This document shows, one piece after another, positions 26,357-34,948 of a DNA stretch of 64,000 nt. The stretch is taken from contig NZ_JARSBP010000010.1 of NCBI RefSeq assembly GCF_029623955.1, positions 1-64,000 on the forward strand, given 5' to 3'. How positions within the stretch are numbered: position 1 is the stretch's first letter; each line of letters begins with the position of its first letter. The notes below the pieces were generated by a model. That model did not search any database, was not told where the DNA came from, and saw only the letters and a program-made list of their open reading frames with translations. The DNA is from Mycobacterium sp. 236(2023) (GTDB lineage: Bacteria > Actinomycetota > Actinomycetes > Mycobacteriales > Mycobacteriaceae). The position numbers and the translations under genes were made by a program.

Positions 26357-27337
26357 ATGCGACTGAAAATCGCACTCGCAGCGGCCTTTTCCGCGGTGGC
26401 ACTCGTGGTGCCCGCCTGTAGCGGCGGTGCCGCGAACACCGGTTCCGCCGAGGACTATCCGTCCGAAACCCTCGACTGGACCGTCGCCTTCGGCCCCGGC
26501 GGCGGCAACGACATGATGGCGCGCAAGCTCGTGCAGATCATCCAGGAGGATGGCCTGTACCCCAACGACATCGCGGTCGAGAACCGCGAAGGCGGCAGCG
26601 GCGCCACCGGCTGGGGATATCTACTGTCGCAGCGCGGCAACCCCTACAACGTGTCCACCACATCGGGCTCGTTCCTGACCACCCCGCTGCAGGCCAATCC
26701 GGGCTGGACCTACAAGGACTTCACCCACGTGGGGCTGCTCGCCACCGATGATGCGCTGCTGCTCGTCAACGGGGACAGCAACATCGAGACCTACGAGGAC
26801 TGGGTGGCCTTCGCCAAGAACAAGGGCACCGTCGTCGTCGGCGGAATCGGCACTGTTAACGTCGATTTCATTCTGCAGTCCCTGATCGCCGAGCACGCCG
26901 GCTACAACATCGAGTACGTGCCCTACAACGAGGAGGGCCAGGTGCAGACCTCGCTGCTCTCGGGGGCGCTCGACGCCATGATCTCCAACCCCGGGTCAAT
27001 CCTGGGCCAGGTCGAATCCGGTGACATGCAGCCCGTCCTGTTCACCGGGCCCGAGAGGTTGAAAGCACTACCGGACGTGCCGACCGGCGAGGAGAAGGGC
27101 ATGAGCGATCTCCCATCCATGCCGCGTGGTCTGATCCTGCCTCCGGATGCCCCGGACTACGCGAAGGACTGGTGGATCAAGACGATGCAGGAAGTCGTCA
27201 AGAGTGATCAGTGGCAGACGTATCTCGCCGCGAACTACCTCACCGAGGACCTGAAATGGGACGAGGACTTCACCAAGTACCTCGAAGAGACCACCAACGA
27301 GTTCGAAGAGACACTCAAGGAACAGGGGGCACTGTGA
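26357..27337 (+). CDS. tctC: Tripartite tricarboxylate transporter, substrate-binding lipoprotein
   Basis: Extracytoplasmic receptor of a TTT-type secondary transporter. The 326-residue protein has a lipoprotein signal ending in VPAC (Cys21), so it is tethered to the membrane, as expected in a mycobacterium. The mature part has the TctC/Bug features: AFGPGGGNDMMARKL, GGSGATGWGYL and the late LPDVPTGEEKG. AGGAG lies seven bases ahead of the ATG. It feeds the TctB/TctA proteins encoded next. Substrate unknown; family members bind citrate, dicarboxylates, aromatic acids and others. Confidence 0.92.
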   Translation: MRLKIALAAAFSAVALVVPACSGGAANTGSAEDYPSETLDWTVAFGPGGGNDMMARKLVQIIQEDGLYPNDIAVENREGGSGATGWGYLLSQRGNPYNVSTTSGSFLTTPLQANPGWTYKDFTHVGLLATDDALLLVNGDSNIETYEDWVAFAKNKGTVVVGGIGTVNVDFILQSLIAEHAGYNIEYVPYNEEGQVQTSLLSGALDAMISNPGSILGQVESGDMQPVLFTGPERLKALPDVPTGEEKGMSDLPSMPRGLILPPDAPDYAKDWWIKTMQEVVKSDQWQTYLAANYLTEDLKWDEDFTKYLEETTNEFEETLKEQGAL

Positions 27338-27912
27338 CGACCGTTCCTCGCGCCGCGGCCTCAGGCCCACTTCCGGCCGTGAATGTGGCTGTGTCCGAAT
27401 CAAAGCCGAAGAGGGAGGTCAACTGGCCGAAGCTGGCCTTCCTGGGAGTCATCCTGCTCGCCTTCGCCTTCTACACCGAGCAGGCGATGGGCATGGAATG
27501 GCGCACGACAGCCGGTCGGATCGGCCCGGGATTCTTCCCGCGCATCCTGGGCGGTGTTGCCATGGTGGTCACCGTCGCGGCGTTGATCGTCGAGTTCCTG
27601 GCCAAGCCGAAAGAAGGCAAGAAAGTGGATGCGGTGGAGGCTGCGGAAGAGGCCGCCGAGCCCGATCTGGGCAGGCACCCGATTACCCTGGCGGCCTTCG
27701 TTGTCGCGGCGGCAGTCTTCGTCGGACTGTTCGGTGTTCTCGGCGCCGCCCTGTCCGGGATTCTGTTCCTGGCGGCGACACTGTGGTTCCTCGACCCCGA
27801 GCACCGCGTCCGCTCGGTGATCATCGCCGTCTCTGTCCCTGTCCTTCTCTACCTCGCCTTCCAGACCGGACTCAACGTCGGTCTGCCGCAGGGCATTCTG
27901 CCGATCGGCTAA
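27334..27912 (+). CDS. tctB: Tripartite tricarboxylate transporter, small membrane subunit
   Basis: A 192-residue protein with four hydrophobic segments (about 34-50, 70-92, 118-150 as two, 160-180) and the family motif GRIGPGFFPRILGG. It has a longer polar N-terminus (about 30 residues) and a charged loop near 95-112 compared with typical TctB. The GTG start at 27334 overlaps the tctC stop (GTGA); tctA follows nine bases later. Confidence 0.9.
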   Translation: MTTVPRAAASGPLPAVNVAVSESKPKREVNWPKLAFLGVILLAFAFYTEQAMGMEWRTTAGRIGPGFFPRILGGVAMVVTVAALIVEFLAKPKEGKKVDAVEAAEEAAEPDLGRHPITLAAFVVAAAVFVGLFGVLGAALSGILFLAATLWFLDPEHRVRSVIIAVSVPVLLYLAFQTGLNVGLPQGILPIG

Positions 27913-27921
27913 GGACCTCTC

Positions 27922-29484
27922 ATGAGTCAGTTACTGGATGGGATCTACGCGATCCTGACGCTGCAGAACCTGCTTCTGCTCGCCGGCGGTGTGCTCATCG
28001 GCATGGTGGTCGGCGTCATCCCCGGCGTCGGGCCGTCCGCCGGCCTGGCGATCCTGCTGCCTGTCACCTTCGGACTGGATCCCACCGGAGCCATCGTCAT
28101 GCTGGCCGCCGTCTACTACGGCTCCATGTACGGCGGAACGATCACCTCGGTTCTGATCAATACACCGGGTGAATCCGCAACGGTGGCAAGCACATTCGAC
28201 GGCTATCCGCTAGCGAAACAGGGGCGGGCGGGACCCGCGCTGGTGATGGCGGCCATCGCATCGTTCGTCGCGGGCACCATCGGCGCGGTGCTGCTGTCCT
28301 TCGCCGCACCGATCACCGCCGAATTCGCGAAAACCTTCGGCCCGCCGGAGTACTTCCTGATCGTGATGGCCGGCCTGTTGACCGTCATCGTGATCCTGAA
28401 GGGCAACAAACTACTCGGAGCGCTCTCGGCGCTCATCGGGTTTGCGATCGGCACCGTCGGCATCGACATCGGTGGCGGCGAACAGCGTTACACCTTCGGT
28501 TCGGTGAACCTGATCAACGGCATCGACTTCATCCCGGTGGCGATCGGTCTGTTCGCCGTCGGGGAGGTACTCCACACGCTGTGGCGTGGTGGACATCTGG
28601 AGAAGCTGGACTTCTTCGGGGTGTCTGCACGCAGCCGCGGGTTCTGGCCCAACAAGAAGGACTTCAAGGAGTCCACCGGCCCGGCCTTGCGCGGTTCGTT
28701 CCTCGGCTTCGGTGTCGGTGTCACCCCCGGTGCGGGCGCAACGATCGCCTCGTTGATGGCCTACAACGTCGAGAAGTCGGTGTCGAAGACGCCGGAGAAG
28801 TTCGGCAAGGGCGCGATGCCCGGCCTGGTCGGTCCGGAAGCCGCCAACAACGCGGCCTCCTCGGGCGCGATGGTTCCCCTTCTCACGCTGGGCATCCCCG
28901 GTGGCGGTGCCACCGCGGTGCTGCTCGGTGGCTTCCTGATGTGGGGTCTGCAGCCCGGACCACTACTGATGACGCAGAACCCGGAATTCGCGTGGGGCCT
29001 GATCGCCAGCATGTTCCTCGGCAACATCATGCTGCTACTCGTCAACGTGTTCTGCATCCCCGGATTCGCGAGCATCGCGCGCGTGCCGTTCCGGGTGCTC
29101 GGACCGATCGTCCTGCTGCTGTGTGTGCTGGGCACGTTCGCGGTCAACAAGAGCCTTCTCGACGTGCAGATCATGTTGGTATGCGGTGTGCTCGGGTTCT
29201 TCATGCGGGTCTACGGCCTGTCCCCCGCGGCTCTGGTGATCGCGCTGGTGCTGGGTCCGCTCGCGGAAGAGACGCTGCGCCAGACGATGGTCATCTCCGG
29301 GGGCAGCCTCGACGTCTTCGTCGAGCGCGGCACGTCGATCGGGATCCTGTGCTTCATCCTGTTCCTGTTCCTCATCCCTGTGATCAAGAAGCCCGTCCGC
29401 AAGGCCACTGACGGTGCACTGCAACTGGTTTCACGCAAGCGCCGCGGCACCAAGGCAGAAGCCGACGAGCGGGAACTCGTCTGA
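27922..29484 (+). CDS. tctA: Tripartite tricarboxylate transporter, large membrane subunit
   Basis: Translocation channel of the TTT system, 520 residues with about twelve membrane segments. It has the two defining conserved stretches: GVIPGVGPSAGLAILLPVTF near the N-terminus and YGSMYGGTITSVLINTPGE near 65-85, with an inverted-repeat counterpart VTPGAGATIASLMAYNVEK in the second half. Length is normal. Its stop overlaps the AbrB-like gene start (TGATG). Confidence 0.94.
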   Translation: MSQLLDGIYAILTLQNLLLLAGGVLIGMVVGVIPGVGPSAGLAILLPVTFGLDPTGAIVMLAAVYYGSMYGGTITSVLINTPGESATVASTFDGYPLAKQGRAGPALVMAAIASFVAGTIGAVLLSFAAPITAEFAKTFGPPEYFLIVMAGLLTVIVILKGNKLLGALSALIGFAIGTVGIDIGGGEQRYTFGSVNLINGIDFIPVAIGLFAVGEVLHTLWRGGHLEKLDFFGVSARSRGFWPNKKDFKESTGPALRGSFLGFGVGVTPGAGATIASLMAYNVEKSVSKTPEKFGKGAMPGLVGPEAANNAASSGAMVPLLTLGIPGGGATAVLLGGFLMWGLQPGPLLMTQNPEFAWGLIASMFLGNIMLLLVNVFCIPGFASIARVPFRVLGPIVLLLCVLGTFAVNKSLLDVQIMLVCGVLGFFMRVYGLSPAALVIALVLGPLAEETLRQTMVISGGSLDVFVERGTSIGILCFILFLFLIPVIKKPVRKATDGALQLVSRKRRGTKAEADERELV

Positions 29485-29984
29485 TGAACATCGGCACACT
29501 GCTGCTCACCGCGGCAGCGGCGGTGGCAGGTGCAGCGGTGGCGACGCTGCTGCACCTGCCTGCCGCGCCGCTGCTCGGTGCGATGGTCGGTGTCGCCCTT
29601 GTCAGCATCCTTCACACCTCGGCGTTCGAGATCCCGTCCGTGGGCAAATGGATCGTCTACGTCCTGATCGGCTGGCTTCTCGGGACCGGGGTGACCCGGG
29701 AAACGTTGACGCAGTTGAAGTCTGCGGCGGTCCCGATCGCCGTGACCGTGGTGGCGTTCCTGGTCTTCGGTCTTGTCGCCGCCCTCGTCCTCTGGAAGTT
29801 CGCGAACTTCGATTCGATCACCGCTCTGCTGGCAACGGCGCCAGGCGGCATCGCCCAGATGGGTGCCCTGTCGGCGACCGCCGGCGCCAATGTTCCGATC
29901 GTGCTGACCATTCACGTACTGCGCATCACCTCGGTGATCGTGCTCATGTCGGTCGGCCTCAAACTCATGGGAGGAAACCGCTGA
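29484..29984 (+). CDS. AbrB-family membrane protein, single repeat (half-length)
   Basis: A 166-residue membrane protein with about five hydrophobic segments and the AbrB-repeat motif ATAPGGIAQMGALSATAGAN. Full AbrB-type proteins carry two such repeats in about 350 residues; this has one, so it may work as a dimer. It is coupled by one-base overlaps to tctA upstream and the second CoA-transferase downstream, which suggests a part in transport of the same substrate or of its product. That role is inference. Confidence 0.82.
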   Translation: MNIGTLLLTAAAAVAGAAVATLLHLPAAPLLGAMVGVALVSILHTSAFEIPSVGKWIVYVLIGWLLGTGVTRETLTQLKSAAVPIAVTVVAFLVFGLVAALVLWKFANFDSITALLATAPGGIAQMGALSATAGANVPIVLTIHVLRITSVIVLMSVGLKLMGGNR

Positions 29985-31165
29985 TGGAAGAAGCCCCGAT
30001 GGACCAGTCACCGCGGCCCCTTGCCGGCGTCCGGGTCGTCGACCTGAGCCGCGCACTCGCAGGGCCGTACGCGACGATGATGATGGCAGACGCCGGCGCC
30101 GAGGTGGTCAAGGTGGAGCCGCCGGGTGGTGACGACAGCCGCAGCTGGCTTCCCTACGTCGACCGCAACGGGCACCGCGAGTCGGCCTATTACATGAGCG
30201 CCAACCGGAACAAGCGTTCGGTGGTGCTCGACCTCAAGTCTCCCGAAGGCGCGGACCGGCTGCGCTGGCTCGTCTCACAGGCCGACGTTCTCGTCGAGAA
30301 CTATCGCCCGGGCGTGCTGGACCGTCTGGGGCTGGGCCTTGATTATCTGCGCGAACTGAATCCGCGGCTGGTGACGCTGTCGATCACCGGTTTCGGCAAG
30401 GACGGGCCCGACGGGCGGCGACCCGGGTTCGATCAGATCGTTCAGGCCGAGGGCGGCCTGATGACGCTGACCGGCAGCCCCGCGGCGGGCCCGCAGCGGG
30501 TCGGCATCCCCATGTGCGACATCCTGGCCGGCATGTTCGGGGCATTCGGCGTCATGACGGCGCTGCGGGCCCGGGAACGCACCGGGCGGGGCCAGCACGT
30601 CGAAACGTCACTGTTGGCAGCCGTCGTCGGGGTTCACGTGTTCCACGGTGTCGGCTGGCTCGCCGCCGGCGTCGAACCTGTGCTCACCGGCAACCGGCAT
30701 CCGTCGATCGCACCGTATGGCGTGTTCGAGTGCGCTGACGCCGACATTGTCATTGCGGTCGGCTCGGAAGCGTTGTGGCGCAAGTTCGCCCCGATCGTCG
30801 GCCTCGAGGCCGACCGCGAGGACATCGCGACCAACATTGCACGGGTCGGCCGTGCCGACGAACTGCAGAAGGAGATCAACGCATTGCTCGCCGAACGCCG
30901 CGCCGACGACGTGATCGCCGCGCTGGACGCCGCGGGAGTTCCGGCCGGCCGCATCCGGACGGTTCCGGAGGTGTACGACTGGGAACAGGTGCGCCGATCG
31001 ATGATCATGACGGTGCCGCACCCGACGTTGGGAGACCTGCAGATGCCTGCATCGCCATTGCACCTCTCCGAGGTCGAGGAGCGCCGCGCCGAGGCGCCTC
31101 CGGCGCTGGGCGCCGACCAGGATGAGGTATTCGCGGACTACGCAGTGACGGGAGGTGCCCGGTGA
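29984..31165 (+). CDS. Class III (CaiB/BaiF) CoA-transferase, second copy
   Basis: A 393-residue CoA-transferase with GVRVVDLSRALAGPYATM at the start, SVVLDLKSPEGADRL, and Asp179 in IPMCDILAG at the catalytic position. It differs clearly from the first copy, so the two probably handle different acids or transfer steps rather than being a recent duplication. ATG at 29984 has GGAGGAAA upstream; a second ATG five codons later is possible. It overlaps lhgO by four bases (GTGA). Confidence 0.92.
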   Translation: MEEAPMDQSPRPLAGVRVVDLSRALAGPYATMMMADAGAEVVKVEPPGGDDSRSWLPYVDRNGHRESAYYMSANRNKRSVVLDLKSPEGADRLRWLVSQADVLVENYRPGVLDRLGLGLDYLRELNPRLVTLSITGFGKDGPDGRRPGFDQIVQAEGGLMTLTGSPAAGPQRVGIPMCDILAGMFGAFGVMTALRARERTGRGQHVETSLLAAVVGVHVFHGVGWLAAGVEPVLTGNRHPSIAPYGVFECADADIVIAVGSEALWRKFAPIVGLEADREDIATNIARVGRADELQKEINALLAERRADDVIAALDAAGVPAGRIRTVPEVYDWEQVRRSMIMTVPHPTLGDLQMPASPLHLSEVEERRAEAPPALGADQDEVFADYAVTGGAR

Positions 31166-32370
31166 GTCCACGGGTCGCGGTGATCGGCGGCGGAATCGTC
31201 GGAGTGGCGGTAGCGAGGGAACTGCTGGCGCGCCAGCCCGATGCCGAGGTGACGGTCTTCGAGAAGGAAGACCGCCTCGCATCGCATCAGACGGGCCGCA
31301 ACAGTGGCGTCGTGCACGCCGGGCTGTACTACCAACCGGGCTCGATCAAGGCGCTGCTGTGCCGTCGCGGCGTCGGACTCCTCGAGGAGTACTGCGCCGA
31401 GCGCGGAATCACGCGGATCGCCTGCGGCAAGGTCCTCGTCGCGCTCAACGAGGTCGAGCGGTCGCGTCTGGCCGACATCGAGGACCGCGCCCGAGCCAAC
31501 GGCGTGCCGGGCATCCGCGTGCTCGGTGCGGCGGAACTGCGCGAGTTGGAGCCGCATGTGCGCGGCATCGCGGCGCTGCACTCGCCATCGACGTCCATCG
31601 TCGATTTCGCCGAAGTGACCCGATCACTCGCCGGAGACGCTGCCTCGTCGGGCGCGAAAATTCTTCTGGGACATGAAGTCACGGGCATGCAGGTACGCGG
31701 GGCCGAGGTGGTGGTCAGTACCAGGGCTGACGGCGGCGCTGGAGAGTCGGCCTTCGACCAGGTGATCGCCTGCGGTGGGCTTCAGAGCGATCGGCTGGCC
31801 GAGATGGCCGGTGACGGACCGGATCCGGTGATCATGCCGTTCCGCGGGGAGTATTACGCTCTCAAACCCGAACGCCGCGGTCTGGTCAACGGTCTCGTCT
31901 ACCCGGTGCCCGATCCGCGGTACCCGTTCCTCGGTGTGCACGTGACGCCCAGGGTCGACGGCGAGGTGCTGATCGGGCCGAACGCGGTGCTCGCACTGGC
32001 GCGGGAGGGTTACACGTGGAAGAACGTGTCTCCCGCCGACCTCGCGGGTGTCGCCAGAACGCCGGCGTTCTGGCGCTTCGCGCGCCAGCATTGGCGCACC
32101 GGCATCCGGGAGATGTACGGCTCGCTGAGCAAACGACGGTTCGTCGCGGCCGCCCGTGCCTACGTGCCCGAACTCCGGGACGACGACGTCGTGCCCGGCA
32201 CGGCAGGGATCCGGGCACAGGCACTTGATGCCGACGGCGGCCTCGTCGACGACTTCAGGATCAGCATGCGTGACCGCATCGTCGTGCTGCGCAACGCCCC
32301 GTCGCCGGCCGCGACGTCGGCTCTGGCCATCGCCGAGCACGTCGTCTCAACGTTGGAAAGCAAGGTATGA
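31162..32370 (+). CDS. lhgO: L-2-hydroxyglutarate oxidase-type FAD enzyme
   Basis: A 402-residue DAO-family flavoenzyme with the Rossmann motif GGGIVG (9-14) and the LhgO fingerprint HQTGRNSGVVHAGLYYQPGS near 50-70, close to E. coli YgaF/LhgO. LhgO oxidises L-2-hydroxyglutarate to 2-oxoglutarate with electrons to the membrane quinone pool. In this operon the real substrate may be another 2-hydroxy dicarboxylate. GTG start overlaps the CoA-transferase stop; its stop overlaps the DapA-like start by four bases. Confidence 0.88.
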   Translation: MSPRVAVIGGGIVGVAVARELLARQPDAEVTVFEKEDRLASHQTGRNSGVVHAGLYYQPGSIKALLCRRGVGLLEEYCAERGITRIACGKVLVALNEVERSRLADIEDRARANGVPGIRVLGAAELRELEPHVRGIAALHSPSTSIVDFAEVTRSLAGDAASSGAKILLGHEVTGMQVRGAEVVVSTRADGGAGESAFDQVIACGGLQSDRLAEMAGDGPDPVIMPFRGEYYALKPERRGLVNGLVYPVPDPRYPFLGVHVTPRVDGEVLIGPNAVLALAREGYTWKNVSPADLAGVARTPAFWRFARQHWRTGIREMYGSLSKRRFVAAARAYVPELRDDDVVPGTAGIRAQALDADGGLVDDFRISMRDRIVVLRNAPSPAATSALAIAEHVVSTLESKV

Positions 32371-33266
32371 CAAGCATTCTCGCCACCGGGCTGTGGGGCG
32401 TGTTGGCCACGCCCTTCGACGACGACCTCAACGTCGACTTCGAATCGCTGCGCAACGAGGTCGCATCCTTCACCGAGGACGGCTGCGGTGGGCTGGTCGC
32501 GCTCGGTGTGTTCGGTGAGGCCGCAGCGTTGCAGCCGGCGGAGGCCGACTCGGTGGCGCGGACCGTCGCGTCGTCGACCCACCTGCCCTACGTCCTGGGA
32601 TTGTCCGAGCGAGATCCTGATGCCGTTGTCGCTCAGGCTCTTCGGTTGCTCGCCGCGGTTCCGCGACCGCCGGCGGCGCTGATGGCCCAGATCAGCGATC
32701 CGGATCCCGCGGTGGCTGCCGAATCGCTGCAACGGCTGCACTCCGAGACCGGCATCGGGGTGTTGATTCAGGACTACCCGGTCGTGTCAGGTGTCAGTGT
32801 CACCGACGAGCAGGTCGTCTCACTGACCAACGCATGTCCGTTCGCAGTCGGCGTGAAGTCCGAGACCCCGCCGACGTCGGTCGCCGTCGCGCACCTGGCG
32901 TCCCGCGTCGACGTGCCCGTGTTCGGCGGGCTCGGCGGTGTCGGACTGCTCGATGAGCTGGCCGCGGGATCGGCGGGTGCGATGACCGGGTTCAGCCATC
33001 CGGCAGTGCTGGCCTCGGTGCTCGCGGCCTTCAACGCCGGCGGATTCTCGGCCGCGCGTGATGTTTTCGCACCCTGGCTGCCGCTGGCCAACTTCGAGGG
33101 TCAGCTGCGGGTCGGCCTGTCGATCCGCAAGGAGGTGCTGCGCAGGCGCGGAGTGATCGCCGGTGCGCGGGTGCGTCCCCCTGCCCTGTCGTTGCCCGCC
33201 TCGCTGGTCCCGTTGCTCGATCAGCATCTCGCGACCCTGCCGGTCGCCGACCACGCTTCTCGTTAA
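32367..33266 (+). CDS. DapA-family aldolase/lyase
   Basis: A 299-residue TIM-barrel protein of the dihydrodipicolinate synthase / N-acetylneuraminate lyase family. Schiff-base Lys164 (in GVKSETPP) and the catalytic Tyr137 (in IQDYPVVSG) are present, as is GVFGEAAAL in place of the usual GTTGE loop. DapA itself is expected elsewhere in the genome, so this is probably a catabolic aldolase, for example of the 4-hydroxy-2-oxoglutarate or deoxy-sugar-acid kind. Product would be pyruvate or another 2-oxoacid. Confidence 0.85.
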   Translation: MTSILATGLWGVLATPFDDDLNVDFESLRNEVASFTEDGCGGLVALGVFGEAAALQPAEADSVARTVASSTHLPYVLGLSERDPDAVVAQALRLLAAVPRPPAALMAQISDPDPAVAAESLQRLHSETGIGVLIQDYPVVSGVSVTDEQVVSLTNACPFAVGVKSETPPTSVAVAHLASRVDVPVFGGLGGVGLLDELAAGSAGAMTGFSHPAVLASVLAAFNAGGFSAARDVFAPWLPLANFEGQLRVGLSIRKEVLRRRGVIAGARVRPPALSLPASLVPLLDQHLATLPVADHASR

Positions 33267-33275
33267 GGAGTTTTC

Positions 33276-34064
33276 ATGGATCTCGGTATCACGGGCCGCA
33301 CCGCACTGGTGCTCGGAGCCAGCGGCGGCCTCGGCGGGGCGATCGCCGTGCGGCTCGCCCAGGAAGGCGCCAACGTCGCGGTCGCGGGCCGCTCCGAAGA
33401 GGGGCTGGCGTCCACTGCCGCCCGAATCGAACAGGCGGGCGCCAAAGCGCTGCCCTTGGTGTGGGATCTGGCCGACCTCGAGCGCATCGACACAGCGGTC
33501 GCAGAAGTGGAGTCGGCGTTCGGATCGATCGACATCCTGGTCAACAACACCGGCGGGCCGCCGCCGACCCCGGTGTCCGGGCAGGACATCGCCACCTGGC
33601 AGACCAGTTTCCAGGCGATGATCCTGTCGGTGATCGCGCTGACCGACCGGGTCGTTCCGGGGATGCGGGAGCGGGGCTGGGGCAGGGTCCTGACGTCGAC
33701 GTCGTCGGGGGCGCTGACCCCCATCCCGAACCTGGGCCTGTCGAACACACTGCGGGCCAGCCTGCACGCCTGGTCGAAGACCCTCGCCGACGAGGTCGGC
33801 CGCGACGGGGTGACCAGCAACGTCATCGTTCCCGGTCGCATCGCCACCGACCGCACCCGCTTCCTCGACGAAAAGCGGGCCGCACGAGAGCAAACCAGCG
33901 TCGAAGACGTCGCCAAGGCCAGTGCCGCCACGATGGCGCTCGGCCGATACGGCACCCCCGACGAGTACGCCGACGCCGCCGCATTCCTGTGCAGTGACCG
34001 TGCCTCCTACATCACCGGCGTCGTGCTGCGCGTCGACGGTGGCTTGATCCGCTCCATCGTCTGA
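33276..34064 (+). CDS. Short-chain dehydrogenase-like protein with altered catalytic site
   Basis: A 262-residue SDR-fold protein. The cofactor motif GASGGLGG (14-21) and NNTGGPPP (90-97) are present and Ser143/Ser144 remain, but the usual Tyr-x3-Lys is not: Ser156 and Arg160 occupy those positions (LGLSNTLRASLHAWSK). This fits the BKR-like SDR subgroup known to lack a perfect tetrad. It may be an isomerase or hydro-lyase-type member or a reductase with another acid. GGAG site nine bases after the DapA-like stop. Confidence 0.85.
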   Translation: MDLGITGRTALVLGASGGLGGAIAVRLAQEGANVAVAGRSEEGLASTAARIEQAGAKALPLVWDLADLERIDTAVAEVESAFGSIDILVNNTGGPPPTPVSGQDIATWQTSFQAMILSVIALTDRVVPGMRERGWGRVLTSTSSGALTPIPNLGLSNTLRASLHAWSKTLADEVGRDGVTSNVIVPGRIATDRTRFLDEKRAAREQTSVEDVAKASAATMALGRYGTPDEYADAAAFLCSDRASYITGVVLRVDGGLIRSIV

Positions 34065-34102
34065 CCGTTCTTACTCGAAACCCTTATTCTCAAGGAGATT
34101 CC

Positions 34103-34948
34103 GTGCGTATCCGCACCGTACTGCTCGACAACCATCCCATCGCCTGCGTCGCGCTGGCCGACGGTCGCCTCGCCCGCGTCGACAAGGTGCTGCCCGGCGC
34201 ACCCGCGGACCTGATGGCGCTGCTGGAGGCCGGAGCCCTCGATGACCTCGCGGCGGCAGTCGCCGGCGGTGTTGCCGACGACGCCTGCGTACCCGCTGAT
34301 TCACCGGTGCTCGCGCCATGGACACATCCACGCAAGATCTTCGGGATCGGGCTCAATTACGGTGCGCACGCAGGAGATCTCGGCGAGCAGGCGCCCCGCA
34401 CGACGCCGGCGTCCTTCATCAAAGGTGACCACACCATCGTCGGTCCCGGGGAGCCGATCGTGGTTCCGCCGGGTATCGGCAAGGTCACTTCGGAGGCCGA
34501 GCTCGGTCTGGTGATCGGGAAGCTGTGCTACCAGGTCGGCGTCGAGGAGGCGATGTCGTATGTCGCCGGGGTGGTCCCGATCCTCGATCAGACCGCCGAG
34601 GCGATCCTGCTGGAGAATCCGCGCTACCTCACCCGGGTCAAGAACTATCCCAGCTTCTTCGCATTCGGCCCCGACCTCATCACCCTCGACGAGGCCCTTG
34701 CCTACGGCCCCCTCGAGAACCTGCGCGTCGCAACGATTCACAACGGCGCCGTGCACCGCGAGGACACCGTGTCCGGCATGACGTTCTCCCCTGCCGAACT
34801 GCTGAGCTTCCACAGCCAGGTGATGCCGTTCTATCCCGGCGACATCCTGTCGACGGGAACGCCCGGCGCGGTCGGGATCGAGCCGGGCGACGTCGTTCGG
34901 TGCGAGCTGGGCAGCGGATTCGCGGAGTTGACCAACCCGGTTGCCTAG
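34103..34948 (+). CDS. Fumarylacetoacetate hydrolase (FAH) family protein
   Basis: A 281-residue FAH-superfamily metal enzyme. It has the conserved IFGIGLNYGAHA (79-90), the metal-binding pair Glu131/Glu133 in SEAELGLVIGK, and the late PGDILSTGTPGAVG. The family cleaves carbon-carbon bonds in acylpyruvates or decarboxylates oxaloacetate-type acids. The residues after the metal site (PILDQTAEAILLENP) differ from the common NDVSARD, so its substrate may be unusual. AAGGAG lies five bases before the GTG at 34103. Last gene of the operon; it converges on pheT with a 4-base overlap. Confidence 0.87.
   Translation: MRIRTVLLDNHPIACVALADGRLARVDKVLPGAPADLMALLEAGALDDLAAAVAGGVADDACVPADSPVLAPWTHPRKIFGIGLNYGAHAGDLGEQAPRTTPASFIKGDHTIVGPGEPIVVPPGIGKVTSEAELGLVIGKLCYQVGVEEAMSYVAGVVPILDQTAEAILLENPRYLTRVKNYPSFFAFGPDLITLDEALAYGPLENLRVATIHNGAVHREDTVSGMTFSPAELLSFHSQVMPFYPGDILSTGTPGAVGIEPGDVVRCELGSGFAELTNPVA

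Noticed and set aside
23851..31165. Tandem duplication of one CoA-transferase gene
   Set aside because: The two products differ widely outside core motifs, so not a recent duplication.
23851..34948. Itaconate or citramalate degradation
   Set aside because: No citramalyl-CoA lyase-type gene and no normal hydratase; substrate left open.
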